A stretch of 64,000 nucleotides of DNA from an uncultured Pelagimonas sp. (GTDB lineage: Bacteria; Pseudomonadota; Alphaproteobacteria; Rhodobacterales; Rhodobacteraceae). The position numbers and the translations under genes were made by a program. The stretch is taken from assembly GCF_947498515.1 (NCBI RefSeq), contig NZ_CANMKO010000012.1, positions 81,248 through 145,247 on the forward strand, read 5' to 3'. This document shows positions 44,484 through 52,120 of this stretch, one piece after another. Numbering within the stretch: position 1 is the stretch's first letter; every line of letters begins with the position of its first letter. The notes under the pieces were generated by a model. That model was given only the letters and a program-made list of their open reading frames with translations. It searched no databases and was not told where the DNA came from.

Positions 44484-46220
44484 ATGGACGTTACAGTACC
44501 AGATATTGGTGATTTCGATGCGGTTCCCGTGGTGGCGATCTTGGTTTCGGTGGGTGACACCGTTGCGCAGGAAGATCCGCTAATCGAGCTGGAATCCGAC
44601 AAAGCCACAATGGAAGTGCCATCCCCCGCCGCGGGTGTGGTCAAAGAGATCAAGGTTGCCGAAGGGGACAATGTCTCCGAAGGGTCTTTGATCTTGGTCC
44701 TCGAAGGCGAAGGTGCCGCCGAGGCCCCCAAAGCCGAAGCTGCACCAGCCCCCGCTGCCGCGCCGACAAGTGTTGCCGCGACGGGCACAGCTACCGGTGC
44801 CGGTGATGTGCATGCCGAAGTTGTCGTTCTGGGCTCTGGCCCGGGCGGTTACACGGCGGCGTTCCGGGCCGCGGACCTTGGTAAAAAGGTTGCGCTGATC
44901 GAGAAGGATGACCGTCTTGGCGGCGTCTGCCTTAACGTGGGCTGCATCCCTTCCAAGGCGTTGTTGCATGTGGCCAAGGTGATCACCGAGGCCGAGGAAA
45001 TGTCGTCACACGGTGTGAGTTTTGGCAAGCCTGAGGTGAACTTGGACGAGCTACGCGCGTTCAAAGACAGCGTTGTTGGCAAGTTGACCGGCGGGTTGGA
45101 CGGGTTGGCCAAAGGCCGCAAGGTTCAAACCGTGCGTGGCTTCGGGACGTTCACCGGCCCGAACATGATTTCGGTCACGGGGTCCGATGGCACAACAACC
45201 GTGTCCTTTGATCAATGCATCATTGCCGCCGGTTCCGAACCGGTTGCCTTGCCGTTTATCCCCGAAGATGACCGGGTGATCGACAGCACCGGCGCGTTGG
45301 AACTCAAGGACGTTCCAGAGCGGATGTTGGTTCTGGGTGGCGGTATCATCGGCCTCGAAATGGCCTGTGTTTACGATGCTTTGGGCGCGAAAATCACTGT
45401 GGTTGAGCTAATGGATCAGATCATCCCCGGCGCGGACAAAGACATTGTCAAACCGCTGATGACCCGCATCAAAGGTCGCTACGAAAACATCTTCCTCAAG
45501 ACCAAGGTTGTGGCTGTTGAGGCGCTCGACGCTGGTATGAAGGTCACCTTTGAGGATGATAAAGGCGAGCAGTTTTCCGACACCTTCGACAAGGTTTTGG
45601 TTGCCGTGGGCCGCAAGCCCAATGGTAAACTGATCGCTGCTGATCAGGCGGGTGTGGCGGTGGACGATCGCGGCTTTATTGCCGTCGATAGCCAACAGCG
45701 CACCGGCCAGCCGCATATCTTTGCGATTGGTGACGTGGTCGGTCAGCCAATGCTGGCGCACAAAGCGGTTCACGAGGGTAAAGTTGCCGCCGAAGTCTGC
45801 GCCGGTCACAAGCGCCATTTCGACGCCAAACTGATCCCATCGGTGGCCTATACCGACCCCGAGGTCGCGTGGTGTGGCGTGACGGAGACAGAGGCCAAGG
45901 CCAAGGGCATTGCTTACGAAAAAGGCGTGTTCCCATGGGCCGCGTCGGGCAAATCCCTGTCCAATGGCCGTAGCGAAGGCATGACCAAGCTGCTGTTTGA
46001 TCCAAGCGATGACCGCATCATCGGGGCCTGCATCGTGGGCACCAACGCCGGTGATCTGATCTCGGAAACGGCGCTGGCAATTGAAATGGGCGCGGATGCG
46101 GTTGATCTCGGTCACACCATCCACCCGCACCCAACCCTGTCGGAAACGGTGAACTTTGCCGCCGAAATGTTCGAAGGCACCATCACCGACCTGATGCCGC
46201 CGAAGAAACGTAAGAAGTAA
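44484..46220 (+). CDS. lpd: Dihydrolipoyl dehydrogenase E3 with N-terminal lipoyl domain
   Basis: A 578-residue flavoprotein. Residues 1-73 form a lipoyl domain with lipoyl lysine 40, nearly the same as that of aceF. After an Ala/Pro linker come the FAD motif [20 protein letters not shown], the redox disulphide [13 protein letters not shown], the NAD motif [18 protein letters not shown] and the active-site [14 protein letters not shown] at 44484 was chosen since AAGGGG lies seven bases before it; ATG 44478 is too close. It reoxidises dihydrolipoamide with NAD. A terminator follows. Confidence 0.94.
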   Translation: MDVTVPDIGDFDAVPVVAILVSVGDTVAQEDPLIELESDKATMEVPSPAAGVVKEIKVAEGDNVSEGSLILVLEGEGAAEAPKAEAAPAPAAAPTSVAATGTATGAGDVHAEVVVLGSGPGGYTAAFRAADLGKKVALIEKDDRLGGVCLNVGCIPSKALLHVAKVITEAEEMSSHGVSFGKPEVNLDELRAFKDSVVGKLTGGLDGLAKGRKVQTVRGFGTFTGPNMISVTGSDGTTTVSFDQCIIAAGSEPVALPFIPEDDRVIDSTGALELKDVPERMLVLGGGIIGLEMACVYDALGAKITVVELMDQIIPGADKDIVKPLMTRIKGRYENIFLKTKVVAVEALDAGMKVTFEDDKGEQFSDTFDKVLVAVGRKPNGKLIAADQAGVAVDDRGFIAVDSQQRTGQPHIFAIGDVVGQPMLAHKAVHEGKVAAEVCAGHKRHFDAKLIPSVAYTDPEVAWCGVTETEAKAKGIAYEKGVFPWAASGKSLSNGRSEGMTKLLFDPSDDRIIGACIVGTNAGDLISETALAIEMGADAVDLGHTIHPHPTLSETVNFAAEMFEGTITDLMPPKKRKK

Positions 46221-46240
46221 GGGCCATACGGCCGGATGAA

Positions 46241-46268
46241 AGGGCGGGGTTTTCCTCGCCCTTTTTGC
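46241..46268 (+). terminator. Rho-independent terminator of the PDH operon
   Basis: AGGGCGGG (46241-46248) pairs with CTCGCCCT (46255-46262) around a six-base loop, followed by TTTT. It lies 20 bp after the lpd stop. Confidence 0.8.
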
Positions 46269-46369
46269 TTGGGGAAAGTCGCAAGCACTATATTTGCGGC
46301 ACCTCTGATGTGGAGCAGTTTTTCTGATAGGGAAAAGCTGTGAATGTCTGGTTGCTTGCAGATGGTCTG

Positions 46370-46891
46370 TTATCCATGCCCCGATGTATCCCACCAATGT
46401 GGGTGCATAAACTGCGGGATCGCAATCGTTTGGCCGTTCAGATTCTCGACTGATCCGGGGGTCAGTTCAAGAGCCATCCATGCTTCGGCCACCGTCAGCA
46501 AGTCAGGGTAGGGCGTCTGTTTGTCCGTCGGGGCAAAACCGTACCTTGGGTAGAACGTCGGCACGCCCAACACGAACACTGCGTCTGTTCCAGTGGATTT
46601 CAGTTGGGCGATGCTCGTTTCCATGATCTCCTTTCCAACTCCGCGACCTTGATACTCAGGCAACACACCGCAAGGCGCTAACAGGTGGCATTTGGTGGCC
46701 GGGTGATCCTTGAAAGTAAACGGCGTGAACAGCACGTTGCCCGCAATCTTCCCATCGCGCTCGGCGCTAACTGAGATCGTATCCGGGTGATTGAGGAGGC
46801 CTTTGGCGAGCTGTGCGATTTCAGCGCCTTCTGCTTCGCCAAATGCCAATCTATGAACGTCTAGAATGGCGCCAATATCAGGGTGTTTCAT
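46370..46891 (-). CDS. GNAT-family N-acetyltransferase (YhbS-like)
   Basis: A 173-residue acetyltransferase. The acetyl-CoA motif A is LLAPCGVLPEYQGRGVGKEIMETSI, and FVLGVPTFYPRYGF is the late YhbS-type motif. The ATG has an AGGAGA ribosome site. It begins nine bases after the yjhX stop, so the pair forms an operon. The substrate is unknown. GNAT proteins next to small toxin-like genes can be part of toxin-antitoxin pairs, but this family more often modifies small molecules or proteins. Confidence 0.85.
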   Translation of the reverse strand: MKHPDIGAILDVHRLAFGEAEGAEIAQLAKGLLNHPDTISVSAERDGKIAGNVLFTPFTFKDHPATKCHLLAPCGVLPEYQGRGVGKEIMETSIAQLKSTGTDAVFVLGVPTFYPRYGFAPTDKQTPYPDLLTVAEAWMALELTPGSVENLNGQTIAIPQFMHPHWWDTSGHG

Positions 46892-46900
46892 TGTTTTCTC

Positions 46901-47158
46901 CTATCGTTGGTTCATTTGGGCGCGCACGGCTTTGATCCCGGCGGCGGTTGCCCTGTAGGGTCGGCCATCCTTTGAATGAACGAGGCGTCGTTTCAGAAGG
47001 CGACTAAATACGTTGACGGTGCAGTCTTCCAACACATGTCCGTTGCGGGTGTAGAGCGTCACATCATGGATTTTTCCGTTTTCCAAACGTTCATGATGGA
47101 TGGACCCGCCGAGCGCGAGTTCATGCAAAACACGCTGTTCGTGCTTTGAAATATTCAT
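46901..47158 (-). CDS. yjhX: YjhX family protein (UPF0386)
   Basis: An 85-residue basic protein. The sequence MNISKHEQRVLHELALGGSI and GKIHDVTLYTRNGHVLEDCT matches, by recall, the YjhX family. It has a winged-helix-like pattern with a final basic helix (KAVRAQMNQR). E. coli YjhX is described as a toxin regulated by YjhQ, itself a GNAT acetyltransferase. The neighbour here is also a GNAT protein, so the YjhX-YjhQ arrangement is preserved. The gene has a weak ribosome site and a structured leader. Confidence 0.85.
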   Translation of the reverse strand: MNISKHEQRVLHELALGGSIHHERLENGKIHDVTLYTRNGHVLEDCTVNVFSRLLKRRLVHSKDGRPYRATAAGIKAVRAQMNQR

Positions 47159-47560
47159 TGGGGTGTCTCGATTTTACGAAAGTACAGAAACAGGGCACTC
47201 AGCGTTGCGCGTGAGTGTTCCCATCAATGTTGGTGTTCCTGAGTTTGCTTCGCCAGGAACGGGCGTTAGGCCCGGGGCTCTTTCATAAAATCTCCATTGA
47301 GTGAGGCGCGCTGCCTCAGACATGGCATAAAATTAGACATTCAACCGAGTCGGTTCAAGATCAGTGGCGGAATTTTTCAGGAAGTGTTTCTAAGCGGGCA
47401 TTCGCTACATCGCAGATAGTCAGCAATTTGGGTTCAGATCAGACCTTCGTCGCTTGTCATAGAAGTGAGCGATCTGACTTGCGCAAGATCAAGGCGCGGT
47501 TTTGCCCCACGTCGCAAAATCCCTGAGCAGAACAGTCATAAACCTTTCAGGAGACGCGAC
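47159..47560. other. 402-bp intergenic region with hairpins, no recognised gene
   Basis: The longest gene-free stretch of the window. CACTCA/TGAGTG and GTTCCTG/CAGGAAC inverted repeats lie within about 47197-47252, followed by GGGC/GCCC around GTTAG. On the minus strand they form the yjhX leader. The right half (47290-47560) shows no clear structure. A small RNA or leader element is possible. Confidence 0.4.
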
Positions 47561-47902
47561 ATGGGAAGTATTGGTGGAAAACTTGGCGTTCGCAAAGTTG
47601 CCGCTGTCATCGTGATGGCCCGTGAATTGGCCCGTGCCGAAGGGGAGTTGCGCGCCTTTATCGACCGCATGGATGAAGAAGAACAAGCCGCCCTAGTTGC
47701 TGTGATGTGGATCGGGCGCGGGGCGTTTGAGGCCGAGGAGCTGCAAGAGGCCTTTGACACGGCGCTTGCCGAAGCGTCGACGCCGACCGCCGACTACTTG
47801 ATCGGGACCCCACATTTGGTCGACAATCTCGAAGGCGGGTTAGAAGCGCTCGGTTTTGATGCGATTGACGAAGAAGACCAGCTTTTGTCGCGCGGTTCCT
47901 AA
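47561..47902 (+). CDS. DUF3775 domain protein
   Basis: A 113-residue acidic protein. Its body, VIVMARELARAEGELRAFID to DEEEQAALVAVMWIGRGAFEAEELQEAF and TADYLIGTPHLVDNLEGGLEALG, matches DUF3775 as I recall it. An AGGAG ribosome site lies nine bases upstream. It is a soluble helical protein of unknown role. The stop overlaps dinB's stop by four bases. Confidence 0.75.
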   Translation: MGSIGGKLGVRKVAAVIVMARELARAEGELRAFIDRMDEEEQAALVAVMWIGRGAFEAEELQEAFDTALAEASTPTADYLIGTPHLVDNLEGGLEALGFDAIDEEDQLLSRGS

Positions 47903-49152
47903 CGCAGCGACCGGCCCTTAACGATAGCGTTGTCCCCAAAGCGGGCCCTGATTTCATCGGTGGCCCGTTCGGCTTTGGCACGGGTTCCGGCGTTTGGGTC
48001 AAGCAAATCCCCGGCCCGGTCGGCGTCGGTTTCGGGCACCAAATCGGACAGTCCCGCACCGATGAGACGATAGGGGCCGTCACCGGGCACCTGATCAAAC
48101 AAAGCCCGCGCCGTGCGGTAAATCCGGTCGGCAATTTGGGTGGAATCGGGGAGCGTGACACGCCGGGTGATCAGTTTGAATTTCGAGTCTTTGAGCTTGA
48201 GCGTTACGACACGCCCCGCAAGGCCGCGCGCCTTGGCCCTATCGGACACCTTTTCGCACAAGCGCCAAAGGTGTCCGTCTAGAATGTCGAGATGACCGGT
48301 GTCTTCGAAAAACGTGGTTTCGTTTGAGATCGACTTGATCGGAGCATTGCGTTTGACGCTGCGATGATCGCGACCACGCGCCAGATGCCAAAGCCGTTCG
48401 CCCATCGACCCAAACCGTTGCGACAGGTCTTCGCGCTCCCAGCGTAGCAAATCCTCAAACGTGCGAATGCCAGACCGCTCCAACGCGTCTTGAGTGACCG
48501 AGCCGACACCCCAGATGAGCCGTACGGGCTTAGGGCGCAGAAAACTTTCGGTTTCAGCCGCGCCAATCACCGAAAACCCGTTGGGTTTATCAAGGTCCGA
48601 AGCGATTTTCGCCAGAAATTTGTTGTGTGACAACCCGATCGAGCCGGTAACGCCAAGCTCTTCTTTCATGCGTTTGACCAACCGGGCTAGCATGATCGCC
48701 GGTGGAACCCCATGCAAACGTGCCGTGCCAGTCAGGTCCATAAACGCCTCGTCCAATGACAGGGGTTCAATTGACGGGGTCATCTCCTCCATTATCGCGC
48801 GGATGGCCTTGGAGGTTTCGACATAGACTTCCATGCGGGGGTTGACGACAACGGCGTCTGGGCACTTTTTCAAGGCCTGAAACATTGGCATGGCCGAACG
48901 AACACCGCGCATTCGGGCGATGTAGCACGCCGTAGAAACCACGCCGCGCCGCCCGCCGCCAACGATTACAGGCTTGTCCGCCAATTCAGGGTTGTCGCGT
49001 TTTTCAACGCTGGCGTAAAAGGCGTCACAATCCATATGCGCAATCGACAGCTCCCATAATTCGGGATGCGCAATGATCCGCGGCCGACCACAAGATGGGC
49101 AGCGTGCTCCGTTTTCAAACGGTGTCAGACAATCTCGGCACAGTGACGGCAT
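47899..49152 (-). CDS. dinB: DNA polymerase IV (DinB) with N-terminal zinc ribbon
   Basis: A 417-residue Y-family polymerase, about 65 residues longer than E. coli DinB. Residues 5-21 hold two CxxC pairs (C5, C8, C18, C21) suited to zinc binding. The polymerase follows: IAHMDCDAFYASVEKRDNP, VIVGGGRRGVVSTACYIARMRGVRSAMP, SIEPLSLDEAFMDLTG with catalytic acids, and GSIGLSHNKFLAKIASDLDKP. The little-finger domain runs to about residue 370. It copies past damaged bases. The C-terminus does not end in a clear QLxLF clamp motif. Confidence 0.92.
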   Translation of the reverse strand: MPSLCRDCLTPFENGARCPSCGRPRIIAHPELWELSIAHMDCDAFYASVEKRDNPELADKPVIVGGGRRGVVSTACYIARMRGVRSAMPMFQALKKCPDAVVVNPRMEVYVETSKAIRAIMEEMTPSIEPLSLDEAFMDLTGTARLHGVPPAIMLARLVKRMKEELGVTGSIGLSHNKFLAKIASDLDKPNGFSVIGAAETESFLRPKPVRLIWGVGSVTQDALERSGIRTFEDLLRWEREDLSQRFGSMGERLWHLARGRDHRSVKRNAPIKSISNETTFFEDTGHLDILDGHLWRLCEKVSDRAKARGLAGRVVTLKLKDSKFKLITRRVTLPDSTQIADRIYRTARALFDQVPGDGPYRLIGAGLSDLVPETDADRAGDLLDPNAGTRAKAERATDEIRARFGDNAIVKGRSLR

Positions 49153-49264
49153 GTGCCTGTTCTACCTGTTGAAGGGGGCCACAGCAATCAGGGTCAGGTT
49201 ATCAGGGCTTTCAATTTCCACAAAAACCCCCATCTTGGTGACACTTGTTTTCAGGAGAAATTTT

Positions 49265-50158
49265 ATGGATATCGAAACCATCCTCGCTGAGTTTTCCAGC
49301 AGCAACTCCGTCATTTTGTTGTTGGCTGTTTTTGTCATTGTTCTGGTTCTTCTGGGGGTGCGGATTGTCCCACAATCGGAAAAGCATGTGGTGGAACGGT
49401 TTGGCCGGCTACATTCGGTTCTTGGGCCGGGCATCAACTTTATTGTGCCTTTCTTAGATCGGGTCCGTCACAAAATTTCGATCCTCGAGCGACAGCTACC
49501 CAACGCTCAACAAGACGCCATTACGACGGACAACGTGCTTGTTCAGGTCGAAACCTCGGTGTTCTACCGCATTCTTGAACCTGAAAAGACGGTTTATCGA
49601 ATTCGCGACGTTGATGGGGCAATTGCCACTACCGTTGCCGGGATCGTGCGGGCCCAGATTGGTAAGATGGAGCTAGACGAGGTTCAATCGAACCGCTCTC
49701 AGTTGATTTCGCAGATCAAAGCAAGCGTCGAAGATGCGGTGGATGATTGGGGGATCGAGGTGACGCGTGCAGAGATTCTTGATGTGAACCTTGATCAGGC
49801 AACGCGCGACGCGATGTTGCAACAGCTCAACGCCGAGCGTGCACGCCGGGCCCAAGTGACCGAGGCCGAAGGCGAACGCCGGGCGGTGGAATTGCAGGCC
49901 GACGCCGAGCTTTATGCCGCAGAGCAAGCCGCCAAAGCCCGTCGGGTGTCGGCGGATGCCGAAGCCTATGCAACCGAAGTCGTGGCCAAAGCGATCAAGG
50001 AAAACGGTATCGAGGCGGCGCAGTATCAGGTGGCATTAAAGCAGGTCGAAGCCTTGATCAAAGTCGGGGAAGGAGAAGGCAAGCAGACCGTTCTCTTGCC
50101 ATCAAATGCTCTTGATGCCTTTGGCGACGCGTTTCAGATGCTGAAAGGACGTAAATGA
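49265..50158 (+). CDS. SPFH/band-7 membrane protein (stomatin/QmcA-like)
   Basis: A 297-residue protein with an N-terminal membrane segment (about 15-35, VILLLAVFVIVLVLLGVRIV). A band-7 domain follows (SEKHVVERFGRLHSVLGPGINFIVPFLDRV), then a long Ala/Glu/Arg-rich coiled coil. SPFH proteins form ring-like oligomers at membrane microdomains and often regulate proteases. It overlaps the NfeD gene by ATGA. E. coli qmcA-ybbJ has the same pairing. Confidence 0.9.
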   Translation: MDIETILAEFSSSNSVILLLAVFVIVLVLLGVRIVPQSEKHVVERFGRLHSVLGPGINFIVPFLDRVRHKISILERQLPNAQQDAITTDNVLVQVETSVFYRILEPEKTVYRIRDVDGAIATTVAGIVRAQIGKMELDEVQSNRSQLISQIKASVEDAVDDWGIEVTRAEILDVNLDQATRDAMLQQLNAERARRAQVTEAEGERRAVELQADAELYAAEQAAKARRVSADAEAYATEVVAKAIKENGIEAAQYQVALKQVEALIKVGEGEGKQTVLLPSNALDAFGDAFQMLKGRK

Positions 50159-50430
50159 TGTGGCAAGAATGGTGGATTTGGGCCGGAGCGGGCATTGTTT
50201 TGTTGATCATTGAGGTGTTTGCGCCGGGTTTTGTGTTCCTTGGGTTTGGTGTCGGGGCGATTGCCGTCGCTGTGATCCTCGCCATTGGTGGCGGGTTGGT
50301 GACGTCGCTTCCCGTTGCCCTTTTGATCTTTGCCGTGTGCTCGCTTGTTGCGTGGTTTGTCATGCGCAAACTTGCTGGGGAACGCAAAGGTCAGGTCAAG
50401 ATTTGGGACACAGATATCAACGACAATTGA
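50155..50430 (+). CDS. NfeD-family short membrane protein
   Basis: A 91-residue protein with two or three membrane helices (WWIWAGAGIVLLIIEVFAPGFVFLGFGVGA and SLPVALLIFAVCSLVAWFVM). The soluble OB-fold tail of longer NfeD proteins is mostly missing. It pairs with the SPFH protein; the two are typically co-encoded. ATG 50155 and ATG 50158 are both possible. Confidence 0.85.
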   Translation: MMWQEWWIWAGAGIVLLIIEVFAPGFVFLGFGVGAIAVAVILAIGGGLVTSLPVALLIFAVCSLVAWFVMRKLAGERKGQVKIWDTDINDN

Positions 50431-50433
50431 GAT

Positions 50434-50871
50434 ATGGAACGATTGCGAGACATATTTGCGGGGGCCAAGGTGATGGTTTTCACCGGGCCACATTTGATTG
50501 CGCTCTGGCGGGATGAAACGCCGGGGATAGTCTTCCCGGGCTGTCTCGATTTTCCCGGCGGCGGCCGCGAAGGCGGTGAAAGCCCAGAAACCTGTGCGAT
50601 CAGGGAAGCCGAAGAAGAGATCGGCCTAAAATTGAGGGTTGCCGATTTAACCTTGGTTCATGTTCGTGAACACGGCGACCAAATCAGTTGGTTTTTTGCC
50701 GCCCATCTGCCCGAAGCGTCGTTGAAAAAGGTGGTTTTTGGTGATGAAGGGGCCGGGTGGCAAGCGATGCCACCCGATGAGTTTGTCACCCATCCCAAAG
50801 CCATTCCGCATTTTGCAGAGATTTTGAGCACCTATTTGAAAGACGGCGCGCCTTTGGGCCCTTCCAATTGA
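50434..50871 (+). CDS. Nudix hydrolase
   Basis: A 145-residue protein with a complete Nudix box: GGGREGGESPETCAIREAEEEIGL (positions about 47-69), of the form GX5EX7REUXEEXGU. It cleaves a nucleoside diphosphate linked to another group. The substrate is unknown. It starts four bases after the nfeD stop and probably belongs to the same transcript. Its end is four bases from the end of the convergent pyrF gene. Confidence 0.85.
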   Translation: MERLRDIFAGAKVMVFTGPHLIALWRDETPGIVFPGCLDFPGGGREGGESPETCAIREAEEEIGLKLRVADLTLVHVREHGDQISWFFAAHLPEASLKKVVFGDEGAGWQAMPPDEFVTHPKAIPHFAEILSTYLKDGAPLGPSN

Positions 50872-50875
50872 AAAA

Positions 50876-51583
50876 TCAGCTCTGATTTAGTTCAGCAACG
50901 ATCGACCGGGCGGCTGCGCGCGGGTCGTCTGCTTGGTGAATAGGGCGACCAACGACAATGTGGTCGGCACCATTTGCAATAGCAGCAGCGGGCGTCGCGA
51001 TACGCTTTTGATCGCCAACGTCGGCCCCGGCTGGGCGTACACCTGGGGTGACGATTAATTTACCAGCGGCTTCGGGAAGGGCGCGGATCATCGCCGCCTC
51101 GTTTGGCGAAGAGATCACCCCATCAGCCCCGGCATCAAAAGCGCGTCCGGCGCGTGTCGCAACAAGATCGGGAATGTCACCGGATTGGATCAAAGAGGCG
51201 TCCAGATCATTGCGGTCAAGAGAGGTCAGGATGGTAACGGCCAAGATCTTCAAATCGGTACCGGCCGCGCCTTCTTTGGCGGCGCGCACAACATGAGGGT
51301 CGCCATGGACTGTTAGAAAATCGAGATCAAACTGGGCAATACCGCGCACGGCGGCCTCGACCGTGGCCCCGATGTCAAAGAACTTCATATCCAAGAAGAT
51401 CTTTTTGCCATGCTCTGCCTTAAGCTCATTTGCGAGCGCCAAACCACCACCCGTAAGCATCCCGAGCCCGATCTTATAAAAGGAGACGCTGTCCCCCAGC
51501 TTTTGCACCAGATCAATGCCCGCAAGGACATTGTGAACATCAAGGGCAACAATCAGGCGATCATCATTGGCAGGAAGAGACAT
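50876..51583 (-). CDS. pyrF: Orotidine 5'-phosphate decarboxylase PyrF
   Basis: A 235-residue TIM-barrel enzyme. LIVALDVHNVLAGIDLVQKLG is the N-terminal substrate strand and FLDMKFFDIGATVEAAVRG holds the catalytic D-x-K-x-x-D motif. GVRPAGADVGDQKRIATPAAAIANGADHIVVGRPI is the phosphate-binding end. It makes UMP from orotidine monophosphate. It is a single gene, with the small gene at 51650 upstream. Confidence 0.95.
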   Translation of the reverse strand: MSLPANDDRLIVALDVHNVLAGIDLVQKLGDSVSFYKIGLGMLTGGGLALANELKAEHGKKIFLDMKFFDIGATVEAAVRGIAQFDLDFLTVHGDPHVVRAAKEGAAGTDLKILAVTILTSLDRNDLDASLIQSGDIPDLVATRAGRAFDAGADGVISSPNEAAMIRALPEAAGKLIVTPGVRPAGADVGDQKRIATPAAAIANGADHIVVGRPIHQADDPRAAARSIVAELNQS

Positions 51584-51649
51584 GGGAGCAGGACCTTTCG
51601 CTAAGCAAACGGCCTCCTTTTGAGGGGCGAAACCCCATTCGTCAAGACA

Positions 51650-51913
51650 TCAGGCGCGGATGCCAGACGGCAAAAGGTTTGGTGCAAGACGCAAAGCCCC
51701 CTTGGCGCGGTATTCCGGCATATGGCGGGTTTGGCGCAGCGCCTCGGCCAAGAGCAACAATCGGTGTTGGCTTTTACCAATCTCGACCCGGCGGGGCAGA
51801 GTTAGCGGTACATTTATCCGCGTGTCGCCCGCGATTAGGGATATTGACCCATGGGTTGCGCCGTCCGGCGTGTCGTTGCGAAATCCGCTAAACTCAACAT
51901 CTGTAATCATCAT
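51650..51913 (-). CDS. Small conserved-looking hypothetical protein
   Basis: An 87-residue protein read from the ATG at 51913, which has a clear GGAGG site eight bases upstream. A GTG five codons earlier overlaps that site and is unlikely to be used. The peptide has a beta-rich first half (ITDVEFSGFRNDTPDGATHGSISLIAGDTRINVPLTL) and a helical basic second half. No family is recognised. It is in line with pyrF, 66 bp upstream, and may share its transcript. Confidence 0.6.
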   Translation of the reverse strand: MMITDVEFSGFRNDTPDGATHGSISLIAGDTRINVPLTLPRRVEIGKSQHRLLLLAEALRQTRHMPEYRAKGALRLAPNLLPSGIRA

Positions 51914-52008
51914 TTTAAGTGCCTCCACGCAGGACGATTTGCGCGCAAAGGCTTTAAAATTTGGTGCAGCTGTGCCTAAAACTCTAATGGTATTTTTGCA
52001 ACGCTTAC

Positions 52009-52042
52009 CCCTTGAAGGAGAGCCCGCAAATCGCCATCTTTA
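52009..52042 (+). promoter_or_regulatory. RpoH (sigma-32) type heat-shock promoter of clpB
   Basis: CCCTTGAA (52009-52016) and CGCCATCTTTA (52032-52042) are spaced by 15 bp, close to the E. coli heat-shock consensus CCCTTGAA/CCCCATTTA. The start codon of clpB lies about 80 bp downstream. Confidence 0.65.
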
Positions 52043-52120
52043 TTCCGAGGCCCTTACCGGATCGTGTGCTGCCAAGCGGGCGCGGTCATTTCCAAGGGCG
52101 CTTGGACAAAGGAGAGAACC

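Noticed and set aside
47240..47265. Sequence GGGCGTTAGGCCC resembling one end of an integron attC site
   Set aside because: No partner GCCTAAC-type end at a suitable distance, the arms do not pair as in attC, and no integrase is present.
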